Source of the DNA: UBA6163 sp031411655
GTDB lineage: Bacteria; Planctomycetota; Planctomycetia; Pirellulales; Pirellulaceae
Assembly (NCBI GenBank): GCA_031411655.1
Contig: JANOBM010000071.1
Span: forward strand, 119,662-183,661
Reading direction: 5' to 3'
DNA: 64,000 nt
The notes under the pieces were generated by a model. The model saw only the letters and a program-made list of their open reading frames with translations, did no database searches and was not told the origin of the DNA. A program made the translations under genes and the position numbers. Shown here piece by piece: positions 55,496-63,116 of this stretch (its first letter is position 1; each line of letters starts with the position of its first letter).

Positions 55496-56107
55496 TTAAG
55501 CGGTCTGCATCGCATCGCGCAGGGATCGGACAGCAGCGTGTAAATGAAAACCAACATTCGAGATGGTGAGCCCAGTGATTTCAGCAATTTCCCGATAGCT
55601 AAGTTCGGCTTGTACTCTCAGTCGCAGCACTTCTTGCTGTCGCGGTGTCAGGGAATTGACAAGTTCGGCCATCCGTGACGTTTGCTCCGATGTCTCGGCA
55701 ATGTGAGACGCGTCGGGGTGGCGATCGATCAGGGACGAATCCGACATTGCATGGGCATTGATTGAATTCATGGTGTGACCTGAAGAGCGTTGCATATCGA
55801 TCACGCGCGTACGGCAAACCGAAAATAGCCAAGCCGCAACGCGTGACTCGATCTTGTGCCGATCTTCACGGCACAACCGAAGAAATGTTTCTTGAACAGC
55901 GTCCTGAGCTCGAACATCGTCTCCGCTTAACAATCGACAGGCATAAGCAAGCAGCGGACGTTCATAGCGGTCAACCACCGCCGCTAGCCACTCTCGCTGC
56001 GATGCGTCTGGCCCCACCATCGTAGAAAGCGATCCATCGCGATCGCCGACCGGCTCACGCTCCTGCTGCATACTGCCATCACAAAGGCGTGAATTGCTCA
56101 TTTCCAT
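55496..56107 (-). CDS. ECF-type RNA polymerase sigma factor
   Basis: The 203-residue sigma factor has region 2 (YERPLLAYACRLLSGDDVRA, DAVQETFLRLCRE, RVAAWLFSVCRTRVIDMQR) and region 4 (LTPRQQEVLRLRVQAELSYR, EIAEITGLTISNVGFHLHAA). The ATG 56107 start is chosen; the frame is open upstream to 56173 but with non-sigma composition. It is followed by the vWA gene, which may encode its anti-sigma factor, and preceded by the kinase/FHA genes, with a 208-bp gap that may hold its own promoter. Confidence 0.92.
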   Translation of the reverse strand: MEMSNSRLCDGSMQQEREPVGDRDGSLSTMVGPDASQREWLAAVVDRYERPLLAYACRLLSGDDVRAQDAVQETFLRLCREDRHKIESRVAAWLFSVCRTRVIDMQRSSGHTMNSINAHAMSDSSLIDRHPDASHIAETSEQTSRMAELVNSLTPRQQEVLRLRVQAELSYREIAEITGLTISNVGFHLHAAVRSLRDAMQTA

Positions 56108-56315
56108 CGTTCGAAAAGGCGGAAGGAGTCGTCGAAGGCGGCTTCCGAGATAGACAACGACGCTCCCGATCAAATATTAGGGAACTTCGCCGAAAAACGT
56201 TGTCTGGCTAGAAAGGCTGCTTGGGTGAGCAACCAAGTGCACTCTCTTTCGGCTGAGTTGTCAATAAAGGCGTGCACGGATGGACGATCTGGGGTCGATC
56301 GGGAGAGGTGAACTT

Positions 56316-56933
56316 TTAGGGCGAGACTCGCTGCTCCGCGCGGCGAGTCACAACGCTCAATCCGGCAGCGATCCCAACCAAAAGCGTTACCACGCCGCCG
56401 CTAAAGATTCCAAGCACAGCGACACGTTGTCCAACTTGGAAACGACGCCACCGAGACTCGATCCATTCTCGATCTTTACGGTCGAATTCAAGCACCGTAG
56501 CCGACTCATACATCACTTCGTCACCTCGCCGAACCGTCCCTGTGTACTTCTTGGCAGCGTCACGATGCTTATTGATCCACTCGTCATCCATGGGGACCGC
56601 TGCTCCCGATTCTTGTGATTGGGTGAGGGTCTCGATGTACGTTTCGACCGCAGCACGTAAATTGACGCGTAGGCCTTCCTCACTGAGGGCTTCGCTTCGG
56701 CATGGTGTCGACACGACCGGCCAGCGATGAACTTCCCCTTCAAGAACGGGCGCAGAGTCCACCCAGCTCGGACGGTCTTCGGCAAATTCAAGATGGTCGG
56801 TAGGCGCCACTGACAATGCCACCGGCCCCGTATCGTCGGCGGTATCGACTTCGTCAGCGAGCGTAACCGGCGCATAGGTAAGCAAGAAAGCCAATAACGC
56901 AGCAATCGCAGGCCTGAAAACGGTTGTTTTCAT
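56316..56933 (-). CDS. Exported membrane hypothetical protein following the kinase gene
   Basis: The 205-residue protein starts MKTTVFRPAIAALLAFLLTY, a signal-like segment, then an extracytoplasmic domain with SVAPTDHLEFAEDRPSWVDS and VETYIETLTQSQESGAAVPM, and a C-terminal membrane helix (VAVLGIFSGGVVTLLVGIAA). The start overlaps the kinase stop (ATGA); the in-frame extension to 57176 is an antisense shadow of the kinase. Function unknown; it is coupled to the kinase. Confidence 0.75.
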   Translation of the reverse strand: MKTTVFRPAIAALLAFLLTYAPVTLADEVDTADDTGPVALSVAPTDHLEFAEDRPSWVDSAPVLEGEVHRWPVVSTPCRSEALSEEGLRVNLRAAVETYIETLTQSQESGAAVPMDDEWINKHRDAAKKYTGTVRRGDEVMYESATVLEFDRKDREWIESRWRRFQVGQRVAVLGIFSGGVVTLLVGIAAGLSVVTRRAEQRVSP

Positions 56934-59047
56934 ATCAATGTTCCTTTCGCATCGACAGCCGTCGCCTTGTTCCCAACCGGAACCGTCTCTCGCTGTCGAG
57001 GGTTTTCCCATGGCGCACCAATTTGAGTCGCGATCACTGTTCCTGCGGCGATCAACCAACCCAATGGCTGGCTGATCGGGACGATTTGCTGAATGGCCCA
57101 ATCGACGACGCAGACTGCGAACACCGACCAGATACTTAAGCGTGTTCGACGAAGCGGGTCGGTGATTTTCCACCATCTCACGATTGCCATTAGCAAAGCG
57201 AAATGGACCATGTAGGCAGCTAGACGAGGTGAAGCGTTGCTCACATACAGCGCCTGAGGGAGTTCGGTTTCTTCGATGGTACGGATCATGCCGTCGCCAG
57301 GGTTAAGCAACAGAAAATCACCCACAAGGTAGGCGAGTGCACCGAGACCACCACCCACGCCGAGCATCACCATTCGGCGGCGAATGGGGTCGCCATCATG
57401 CGCTTCCCAAAGTTTTCCCATTGCGAGCGTAGCCATGGAGGCAACGAGCGTCACCACCCCGGCCCAGACAAACGGTGCCACTGAGTCGATACTCGCCGAA
57501 CCGTTCCGAACCCCGATGACGGCTGCCGCGACGGCGCATAAAACCGTCGCCAAAGTTGCCGCTGTCCAAGATCCCGATAGCTCGGCCAACTGAGTCGAGG
57601 CACGTTTGGATGCCAACTCGATTCGTTTGATTTGCACCCAGCGTTTCTTCGAAATCGGTTTCGGCCGCGACTGCGCCGCCACGGCCAACCGATGGGCATC
57701 TTGATAGGAAATGCCAGGTGTCGATCCGATCAGCATTTGGCGAAGGATGTAGTACGGCACATAAACGATGCCCAGTACCGACAGCAATGGCAGTAGCCAT
57801 TTTGTATTGATGATCAACCCAATGATGGCGAGCGTGATCAAAATGGCTCGCTGCGGACGGGTCAACTGAATGTTGCGCCACCAAGATTGAATGTCATTAA
57901 TGCCACTCGAGACGGCGCGTGCGACTGGTTCTCGACTTGTCTGCGGCGACGCACCTTGAGGTGCCGCATTCCTGGCGTTCAAGTCAAGCGGCCTTTGGCT
58001 CGTAGGCGGTGTTCCCACAATCGTCGCAGTCAGCACTGGCGAAGGAATGCCTTCTGCATGGGGAGCGAGTCCAATCGCCGCCCCCATGTCTCGCACCGAC
58101 GCCCAACGGGCTTTTGGATCTTTATAAAGAGCACGCTCAATAGCATGTCGATAGGGAACCGGCACAACGGACAGGTCGGGCTTCGCCGTCAAATGCTTCA
58201 TGATGATCTCATGGCTACTTTCACCATCGAACGGAAGTCGCCCGGTCACCAATTCATACAAGATGACACCCAATGCATAGATGTCGATCTCTCTGCCATA
58301 TTCACCGCGAGAAATTTCGGGAGCCATGTAATGGAAAGTACCGACGCTCTCTGTATGTCCCCCACGGTTCGTCTCTGAAATGAATTTGCTAAGTCCGTAA
58401 TCACCGACTTTGATGACTCCGCGATCATCGAATAAATTTCCGGGCTTGAGGTCACGATGCACGAGGCCTTCTTGGTGCAGGTGCTCGACGCCCGCCACGA
58501 TCCCGTTGAACCAACGTCGGATTTCCTCGCCCGAAAATCCCTGAGGAGCTTCATCGAGTTGTTCGCGTAGATTGGGGCCGGCGACGTACTCCATGACGAC
58601 CCACCATCGATCTTGCACGTCGCGACAAACGTCGTAGATGGCAACCAGGTTGGGGTGTTTCAAGTTGAGGCAAAGTGAAACGCCGCGAAGTTCAATCTCA
58701 AGGTTTCGCTGAATCTGTTTGATGGCAACTTCTTTACCAGCTTCACTAATCGCAAAGTAAACCTCACCGAATCCTCCGATGCCGATACCACGTTGGACGA
58801 TATACCTCTCCAGCAATTTGTCGCCGTTCTGGAAGGTGAAGCGGGTCGGGGCGATGGAACGCCCTGGAATAGGCTTGCCAACCATGTCGCCGTTTGGCGA
58901 CGCCTCCGTTGGCAATGGGTTTTTATTCATTTGCGAGATCCCGCGAATAACGTTCTGGTACACCGCATTATCATCCGCCCGCATCGTTCGATGCGAGGTC
59001 GTGTCACGTAGGCCTTGCCGCCAAGGCAAAATGGCGCAAAAACTCAT
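56930..59047 (-). CDS. Polytopic Ser/Thr protein kinase
   Basis: The 705-residue protein has a Hanks kinase domain (about residues 82-330): GIGIGGFGEVYFAI P-loop, Lys110 in VAIKQI, HRDLKPGNL with Asp199 and DYG at 216-218 in place of DFG, GTFHYMAPE. A linker (about 340-400) precedes at least six membrane helices. The start overlaps the FHA-like stop (ATGA), but internal ATGs at 58984 and 58930 would remove a poorly conserved first 40 residues. Linked with the FHA-like protein upstream, it suggests a phospho-Thr signalling unit. Confidence 0.93.
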   Translation of the reverse strand: MSFCAILPWRQGLRDTTSHRTMRADDNAVYQNVIRGISQMNKNPLPTEASPNGDMVGKPIPGRSIAPTRFTFQNGDKLLERYIVQRGIGIGGFGEVYFAISEAGKEVAIKQIQRNLEIELRGVSLCLNLKHPNLVAIYDVCRDVQDRWWVVMEYVAGPNLREQLDEAPQGFSGEEIRRWFNGIVAGVEHLHQEGLVHRDLKPGNLFDDRGVIKVGDYGLSKFISETNRGGHTESVGTFHYMAPEISRGEYGREIDIYALGVILYELVTGRLPFDGESSHEIIMKHLTAKPDLSVVPVPYRHAIERALYKDPKARWASVRDMGAAIGLAPHAEGIPSPVLTATIVGTPPTSQRPLDLNARNAAPQGASPQTSREPVARAVSSGINDIQSWWRNIQLTRPQRAILITLAIIGLIINTKWLLPLLSVLGIVYVPYYILRQMLIGSTPGISYQDAHRLAVAAQSRPKPISKKRWVQIKRIELASKRASTQLAELSGSWTAATLATVLCAVAAAVIGVRNGSASIDSVAPFVWAGVVTLVASMATLAMGKLWEAHDGDPIRRRMVMLGVGGGLGALAYLVGDFLLLNPGDGMIRTIEETELPQALYVSNASPRLAAYMVHFALLMAIVRWWKITDPLRRTRLSIWSVFAVCVVDWAIQQIVPISQPLGWLIAAGTVIATQIGAPWENPRQRETVPVGNKATAVDAKGTLI

Positions 59048-59730
59048 GGTTTTTCTTTTCGCAACATCATCACCACATCATCCACTTCAATTCGCTCGCC
59101 GGGAACAACAACCTGCGGAATACCGCTCGAACCTCGCAACCACCACTCACTTCCCCGCTTGAACATGACCAGTCCTGCGCCACTCATCCGAGGAGCGCGG
59201 ATGTGATGGGTACGATCAGGACCAATCAACACGGTCGCGTCCACCATCAAAATCGCATCGACCGGGGTGACGAATCGATGGGGAGGCTCTACCGACAGCA
59301 CCACCGTGTTGCTTAGTGGACTCGGTTTTCGAAGCCAAAGCCTCGGGAATCCATCTGCCACCTTGTTCTCCGAAGGAATGCCACTGCCGACATCACGGGA
59401 GATCACACCGATCGGCAATATCATTTCGGCCCCGAGAGGAATTGCAGTCGCAGTCGATCCATCGCTGTTTGGCTGCGATGCCACGTTTCGGAGCCAATAG
59501 TCATCTCCCATCCGTTCGATGATCGCGACTTGGCGACCCCATGGACTTTTTACAGCGACGTCCGCGGAATCTCGCTCGCTAATACCCCCGACGGAAAGCC
59601 GATCGCCTTCCAAGAGCCAAAATCCACCCACCCCGTCGATCCAAAGCGACCAACCAAGCTTCGCCAAAGCGTTTTTACTTTGACGATCTTGGTTGGGCAT
59701 TTTGTTGCTAGGGGTCTTGAGTTCGATCAT
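59044..59730 (-). CDS. FHA-like domain protein
   Basis: The 228-residue protein contains a C-terminal region with a forkhead-associated look: VLSVEPPHRFVTPVDAILMV, TVLIGPDRTHHIRAPRMSGA, GLVMFKRGSEWWLRGSSG and a final VVMMLRKEKP. The N-terminal half (WSLWIDGVGGFWLLEGDRLS) appears to be a second, diverged copy of similar beta structure. FHA domains bind phosphothreonine, so it may bind the kinase encoded directly downstream with a 4-bp overlap. The canonical FHA Ser-x-x-His is not obvious. Confidence 0.65.
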   Translation of the reverse strand: MIELKTPSNKMPNQDRQSKNALAKLGWSLWIDGVGGFWLLEGDRLSVGGISERDSADVAVKSPWGRQVAIIERMGDDYWLRNVASQPNSDGSTATAIPLGAEMILPIGVISRDVGSGIPSENKVADGFPRLWLRKPSPLSNTVVLSVEPPHRFVTPVDAILMVDATVLIGPDRTHHIRAPRMSGAGLVMFKRGSEWWLRGSSGIPQVVVPGERIEVDDVVMMLRKEKP

Positions 59731-59760
59731 GAGTGATCATCGACACGAATACAATCGATA

Positions 59761-60570
59761 CTAATCCAACTGAATCGATGCAACGGAAGAGGAGGTCTCG
59801 TCGCTCGGCTTGCTGAAATAGCCTGAGATCTCATCAAGCAGGTCTTCGTTCGATGGCGTTTCCAAGTCGATCTCACCAAAATACTCGGTGTCAACGGCAA
59901 CGGTTTCCTCTTCGACGTCGATGCGGGTCGCGATGTCATCGAGAAGTTGCCTTGTCCGAGACAACTGGCTGTCGTCCAGGCTCAGCTCGCTGCTGGTCTG
60001 TGCGACACGCAAAGCGCCGATTCTTGCCTGTAGGTTTTCGACTTCGACTTCAAGTTGACTTTTGGAAGCCAACATCGCGTCCATCCGATCGGCAGCGGAA
60101 CGTAGCGAGGCTTCGCGCGCCGTGAGCATCTGATGAAGCTTCTCCGCCGTTTCCCGCCGTGTCTTGAACCGGTTGAACCGATTTCCCAAGTCTTCTTTCA
60201 CTTCCGTCGACGTGTATGTCTTTCCGGCATAGGTGAAGGATTGACCGCCGTTGCGAAGGTCCGCTGACAATCGCTCAATATCCGACTGAGTCTTGCTAAG
60301 AGCCTCGTCGCACTGGCCGACTTGGCGCTCAAGCTTGGCGACTTCAATTTTCTCCCGAGCGATCTGTTTCGCATTTTTGGCGATTTCGGGCTGCAGATCT
60401 TCGATCATCTGACGCGCTCGCTTCATCTCCCACTCCAGCGGCACCGAGTCGCTGGCCGTATCGGTTAGCCAACTTGTCGCACATCGGGCGTAGCTCCCGA
60501 TTGGCGTCCCGAGCGAAAGTCCGGAAAGCAACGTCACCGCCCCACCGGCCAAAATCATTTTCTTAAGCAT
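59761..60570 (-). CDS. Exported coiled-coil hypothetical protein
   Basis: The 269-residue protein has a signal-like N-terminus (MLKKMILAGGAVTLLSGLSL) and a long coiled coil (about residues 45-215; heptads such as EIAKNAKQIAREKIEVAKLE, KLHQMLTAREASLRSAADRM), ending in an acidic Ser-rich tail. AGAAGG nine bases upstream selects ATG 60570 over an in-frame GTG at 60579. It is the first gene in the run leading to the FHA-like protein and kinase, 30 bp from the former. Function unknown. Confidence 0.75.
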   Translation of the reverse strand: MLKKMILAGGAVTLLSGLSLGTPIGSYARCATSWLTDTASDSVPLEWEMKRARQMIEDLQPEIAKNAKQIAREKIEVAKLERQVGQCDEALSKTQSDIERLSADLRNGGQSFTYAGKTYTSTEVKEDLGNRFNRFKTRRETAEKLHQMLTAREASLRSAADRMDAMLASKSQLEVEVENLQARIGALRVAQTSSELSLDDSQLSRTRQLLDDIATRIDVEEETVAVDTEYFGEIDLETPSNEDLLDEISGYFSKPSDETSSSVASIQLD

Positions 60571-61127
60571 CGCAATCACCTTCTCTTTGATTCGCGTTAC
60601 GAACTGGTATTGCCGCTATTGCCATCCAGCCGCCCTGAGCCAAGCGGCCATTTTTCTGACTGGAGCTGCGGTCAAAAGGTTATTCGCCGCATCGCGAGCT
60701 ATCTTGGAAAAGTTTTTAGTTTTCCTAGTGGTCGCACTTGCTAGAAAAACTCACTCCATCGCTACGACCGCACCTGCTTGTCTGACGCGAAGACTGCTAA
60801 CGGAACGCAAAGACGCACTAAATGGTATTTATTGGCGTATCATTGATTACAGTAGATTGGTTATGACGAATTTACTCTTGTCTGCCTGACTTGTTGGCAG
60901 GATGCCGACTAAGTGCTGCATGATTGTTGTACATTGGCCACATCATTCGACCGGCTGAAAATTATTTAAATGAGACTAACTCACAGCCGGCAAAGGACTT
61001 GCGGGCAAGTAATGAAACAATCGCAACATAGCGGCACGAAAAGTGCCGAACCTGAATGAGCCCAGGCAACTCTAATCTTTCGAGAAACCCGGCAACGGAA
61101 TGCACCCCAATCGTGGAGCCCACTTTG
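60571..61127. other. Divergent intergenic region before the small hypothetical gene
   Basis: The 557 bp contain no convincing gene. They hold the promoter for the minus-strand kinase cluster and for the gene at 61128. GGAG at 61114-61117 is its likely Shine-Dalgarno. A loose CTGCC...GGCAG repeat is near 60881-60899. Confidence 0.45.
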
Positions 61128-61325
61128 ATGACCACTTCAAGCGATAATCGATCCAAACCAGCTTCACGTCCAGAGGCGAAGAATTGGCTTGAGATTTCGA
61201 GTCAAATTGACAAAACTGCTGCGGAAAAACTTGGCGAATGGTTAGATGAGCAGCTCAAGCAGCTTGAGGCTTCTCAGCTAAAGTTCGTCACCACGCAATC
61301 GACTGCGAAAAGTTTGCGGAGATAA
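61128..61325 (+). CDS. Small hypothetical protein (65 aa)
   Basis: The protein starts MTTSSDNRSKPASRPEAKNW, followed by an amphipathic helix (EISSQIDKTAAEKLGEWLDE, QLKQLEASQLKFV). It is cytoplasmic and highly charged. GGAG about 10 bp before the ATG supports translation; the frame extends upstream to 61056 without a better start. I do not recognise a family. Confidence 0.55.
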   Translation: MTTSSDNRSKPASRPEAKNWLEISSQIDKTAAEKLGEWLDEQLKQLEASQLKFVTTQSTAKSLRR

Positions 61326-61648
61326 TTCGCGCAGCGACGCGGGTTGCATGCGAGCTTGAGCGCGTGGTGTTTGCAGTATCTTATTGATTCACACTGCATT
61401 CCAATTGACGGCGCCGAGGACTTTTAGACGACGCGCTACATGGCGGTCGATCACGCGATACTCGGCCAGATCCGACTTGGAAATGATCCGACTTGGAAAC
61501 GATCCCACGGCGAACGTGTGATCATTGGGCAAGCTGGCCAGCAAACCCAGTCCGTTGAGTTTGTGGTTTTGCTTTAATGAAACAGACCATAGCGGCCTGC
61601 GCGTTGAGGCTCGCCGGAAGCGAGTCCCGAACCAGCGGTCCGGACGAA
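61326..61648. other. Intergenic region with a short tandem repeat
   Basis: The 323 bp show no gene. At 61469-61500 a 16-bp unit (GATCCGACTTGGAAAY) occurs twice in tandem, with a partial third copy (GATCC). Confidence 0.5.
61469..61500 (+). repeat. 16-bp tandem repeat, two copies
   Basis: GATCCGACTTGGAAAT is followed directly by GATCCGACTTGGAAAC, differing at the last base; GATCC begins again at 61501. It may be a duplicated regulatory site or simple slippage. Confidence 0.6.
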
Positions 61649-61861
61649 CTAAGCAGCCGAGTTCACGTCTGAAAGCGATTCAATCAGCTTTGCAAACCTC
61701 CGCTCAGCTTCGCGCCGTCGTTCGACGCGCTCATGCATTGACCAACCGCTTCGAATCCGTTGCACACGCTGACTTACCTCAGCGTCTGTCATTGGGATCT
61801 CGTTTTGAGCGGCTTCCTGACACGACAAGATTTCATTTTCATAGGTTGATACGGTTAACAT
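61649..61861 (-). CDS. Small hypothetical protein (70 aa)
   Basis: The 70-residue protein starts MLTVSTYENEILSCQEAAQN, with a DAEVSQRVQRIRSGWSMHER motif and a basic helical C-terminus (RVERRREAERRFAKLIESLS). AGGAGG 10 bases upstream of ATG 61861 strongly supports this start over the longer frame from 61966. Charge and the basic helix would fit a nucleic-acid-associated protein, but no family is recognised. Confidence 0.65.
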   Translation of the reverse strand: MLTVSTYENEILSCQEAAQNEIPMTDAEVSQRVQRIRSGWSMHERVERRREAERRFAKLIESLSDVNSAA

Positions 61862-62084
61862 TTTGGGTTTCCTCCTGAGAACTCCAGCGAAATCGAACTT
61901 AATCGCGTAATCGACGGCCATCTGCCGTTGCTCGTCAGTACGTTTTCTGTCGGACTGACATTGCACTATAGGGAGAGAGCAACGGTTGTGCCAATAAAAG
62001 CATTGGACGCAAGATTTGTGAAAGCGTTCGGTGAATCACGTGAAAAACGTACAAAAAACGATGGCGTATGGCAGATTCGACGCG

Positions 62085-62432
62085 TCAATGGGCGACGGGA
62101 AACCAGGTAAATGATTCAAACGTTTGCAAATCGTACAATCCGCCCTCCGGCAAGCAGATGATTCGCCCTAAAGCCGGCGAACGGACAAGGATTGCTTGCA
62201 AAAGTCGCCATTTTTCGAGAGGGCAGCTTCCCTTAAGCTCGACATAGCGGAGCCGGTCGTCGCAGTCGTAAATCATGCCGTCTAGTTGCCAATCCGGGCC
62301 CACCCAGACAAACGAGCCGTCCATTTCAAGGTGCAAACGGCTAATGCTGGATAGTTCAGCGCACGCCTCTTCGAATTTAGTTCCCAGATCGCGTGAGTCG
62401 GCGGCAACCAAGTGGACATGAAAGGACTTCAT
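62085..62432 (-). CDS. Conserved-looking small hypothetical protein (115 aa)
   Basis: The protein starts MKSFHVHLVAADSRDLGTKF, with DGSFVWVGPDWQLDGMIYDC and LRYVELKGSCPLEKWRLLQA in the centre. It is translationally coupled to cutA by a 4-bp ATGA overlap, which selects ATG 62432 over the longer frame from 62519. No membrane segment or known domain is seen. Confidence 0.7.
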   Translation of the reverse strand: MKSFHVHLVAADSRDLGTKFEEACAELSSISRLHLEMDGSFVWVGPDWQLDGMIYDCDDRLRYVELKGSCPLEKWRLLQAILVRSPALGRIICLPEGGLYDLQTFESFTWFPVAH

Positions 62433-62773
62433 GATTTTGAATCGGTTTCTCGGGTAACTGCGTCGCATACCCAAGCTTCGTAGCCCGAGCTGGACCGCGC
62501 GACCGGGGTGACGAGCCATTGAGGTTGTTCATACGGGTGAGATTCGTGAACGATGGCCTGCAGCCGCGATAATGCTTCAGCGGTAGTTTTCATCGTCAAC
62601 CGCCATTCGATCTCATGGAACAGTTCCCCTTGCCATCGGTAATGGCTTTCAATGGGACCCTCCACTTGGGCACAGGCGGCCGCAGAACGCTGAATGACTC
62701 TTTGGGCCATCAAAGTTGCCGAAGCTTTGTCTGCAAACGTGGTGGTGGCGATCAAAAGTTGGATGCTGTTCAT
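62429..62773 (-). CDS. cutA: Divalent-cation tolerance protein CutA
   Basis: The 114-residue protein matches CutA throughout: LLIATTTFADKASATLMAQR near the N-terminus, QVEGPIESHYRWQGELFHEI with the conserved YRW(G), LTMKTTAEALSRLQAIVHES, and HPYEQPQWLV. CutA forms trimers like PII proteins and has been linked to copper tolerance, with unclear direct function. Its stop overlaps the start of the 115-residue protein. Confidence 0.95.
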   Translation of the reverse strand: MNSIQLLIATTTFADKASATLMAQRVIQRSAAACAQVEGPIESHYRWQGELFHEIEWRLTMKTTAEALSRLQAIVHESHPYEQPQWLVTPVARSSSGYEAWVCDAVTRETDSKS

Positions 62774-63116
62774 GGCTCAAGGATTCTTCTCAGAAATGAT
62801 AGTTCCACGGCGAATCATAGGCTTATTGCATCGCAAGGGACGTCGAAATCGTTAAAGTCGGTCTGTTCGCGACCGGGCGCTGTGGTCTTACCGAGTTCAT
62901 CGAATGGAGCAAGCCGTTTTGTAAAGGCAGCGAATTACTCTATAGCGACTTAAGTTTGAACGGCGACGAGGGTGTCGAATTCTTAGGAAACAGTTCGGTT
63001 GAGTGCAGTGAATGGGGGCATCTTCCCCTGCCGCAGCCCGAAACATTCTTTAGAGGGTTAACTTTTTTGCTCATAGTCTACCAGTTAAACCTTTCGCCAT
63101 TATTGGAAAACGATCG
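62774..63116. other. Divergent intergenic region between cutA and the HlyD-type gene
   Basis: The 343 bp carry no gene. A near-palindrome GGTTAACT (63056-63063) and AGTTAAACC (63083-63091), differing by one base, lies 25-60 bp upstream of the adaptor start and could be an operator. Confidence 0.4.

Noticed and set aside
56934..57176. 81-residue N-terminal extension of the exported protein at 56316-56933
   Set aside because: It overlaps the 3' part of the kinase gene in another frame; the ATGA start and signal-like segment at 56933 fit better.
63011..63028. GGGG-N6-CCCC hairpin as a terminator
   Set aside because: Short stem, no T-tract, and it lies upstream of divergent genes rather than downstream of one.
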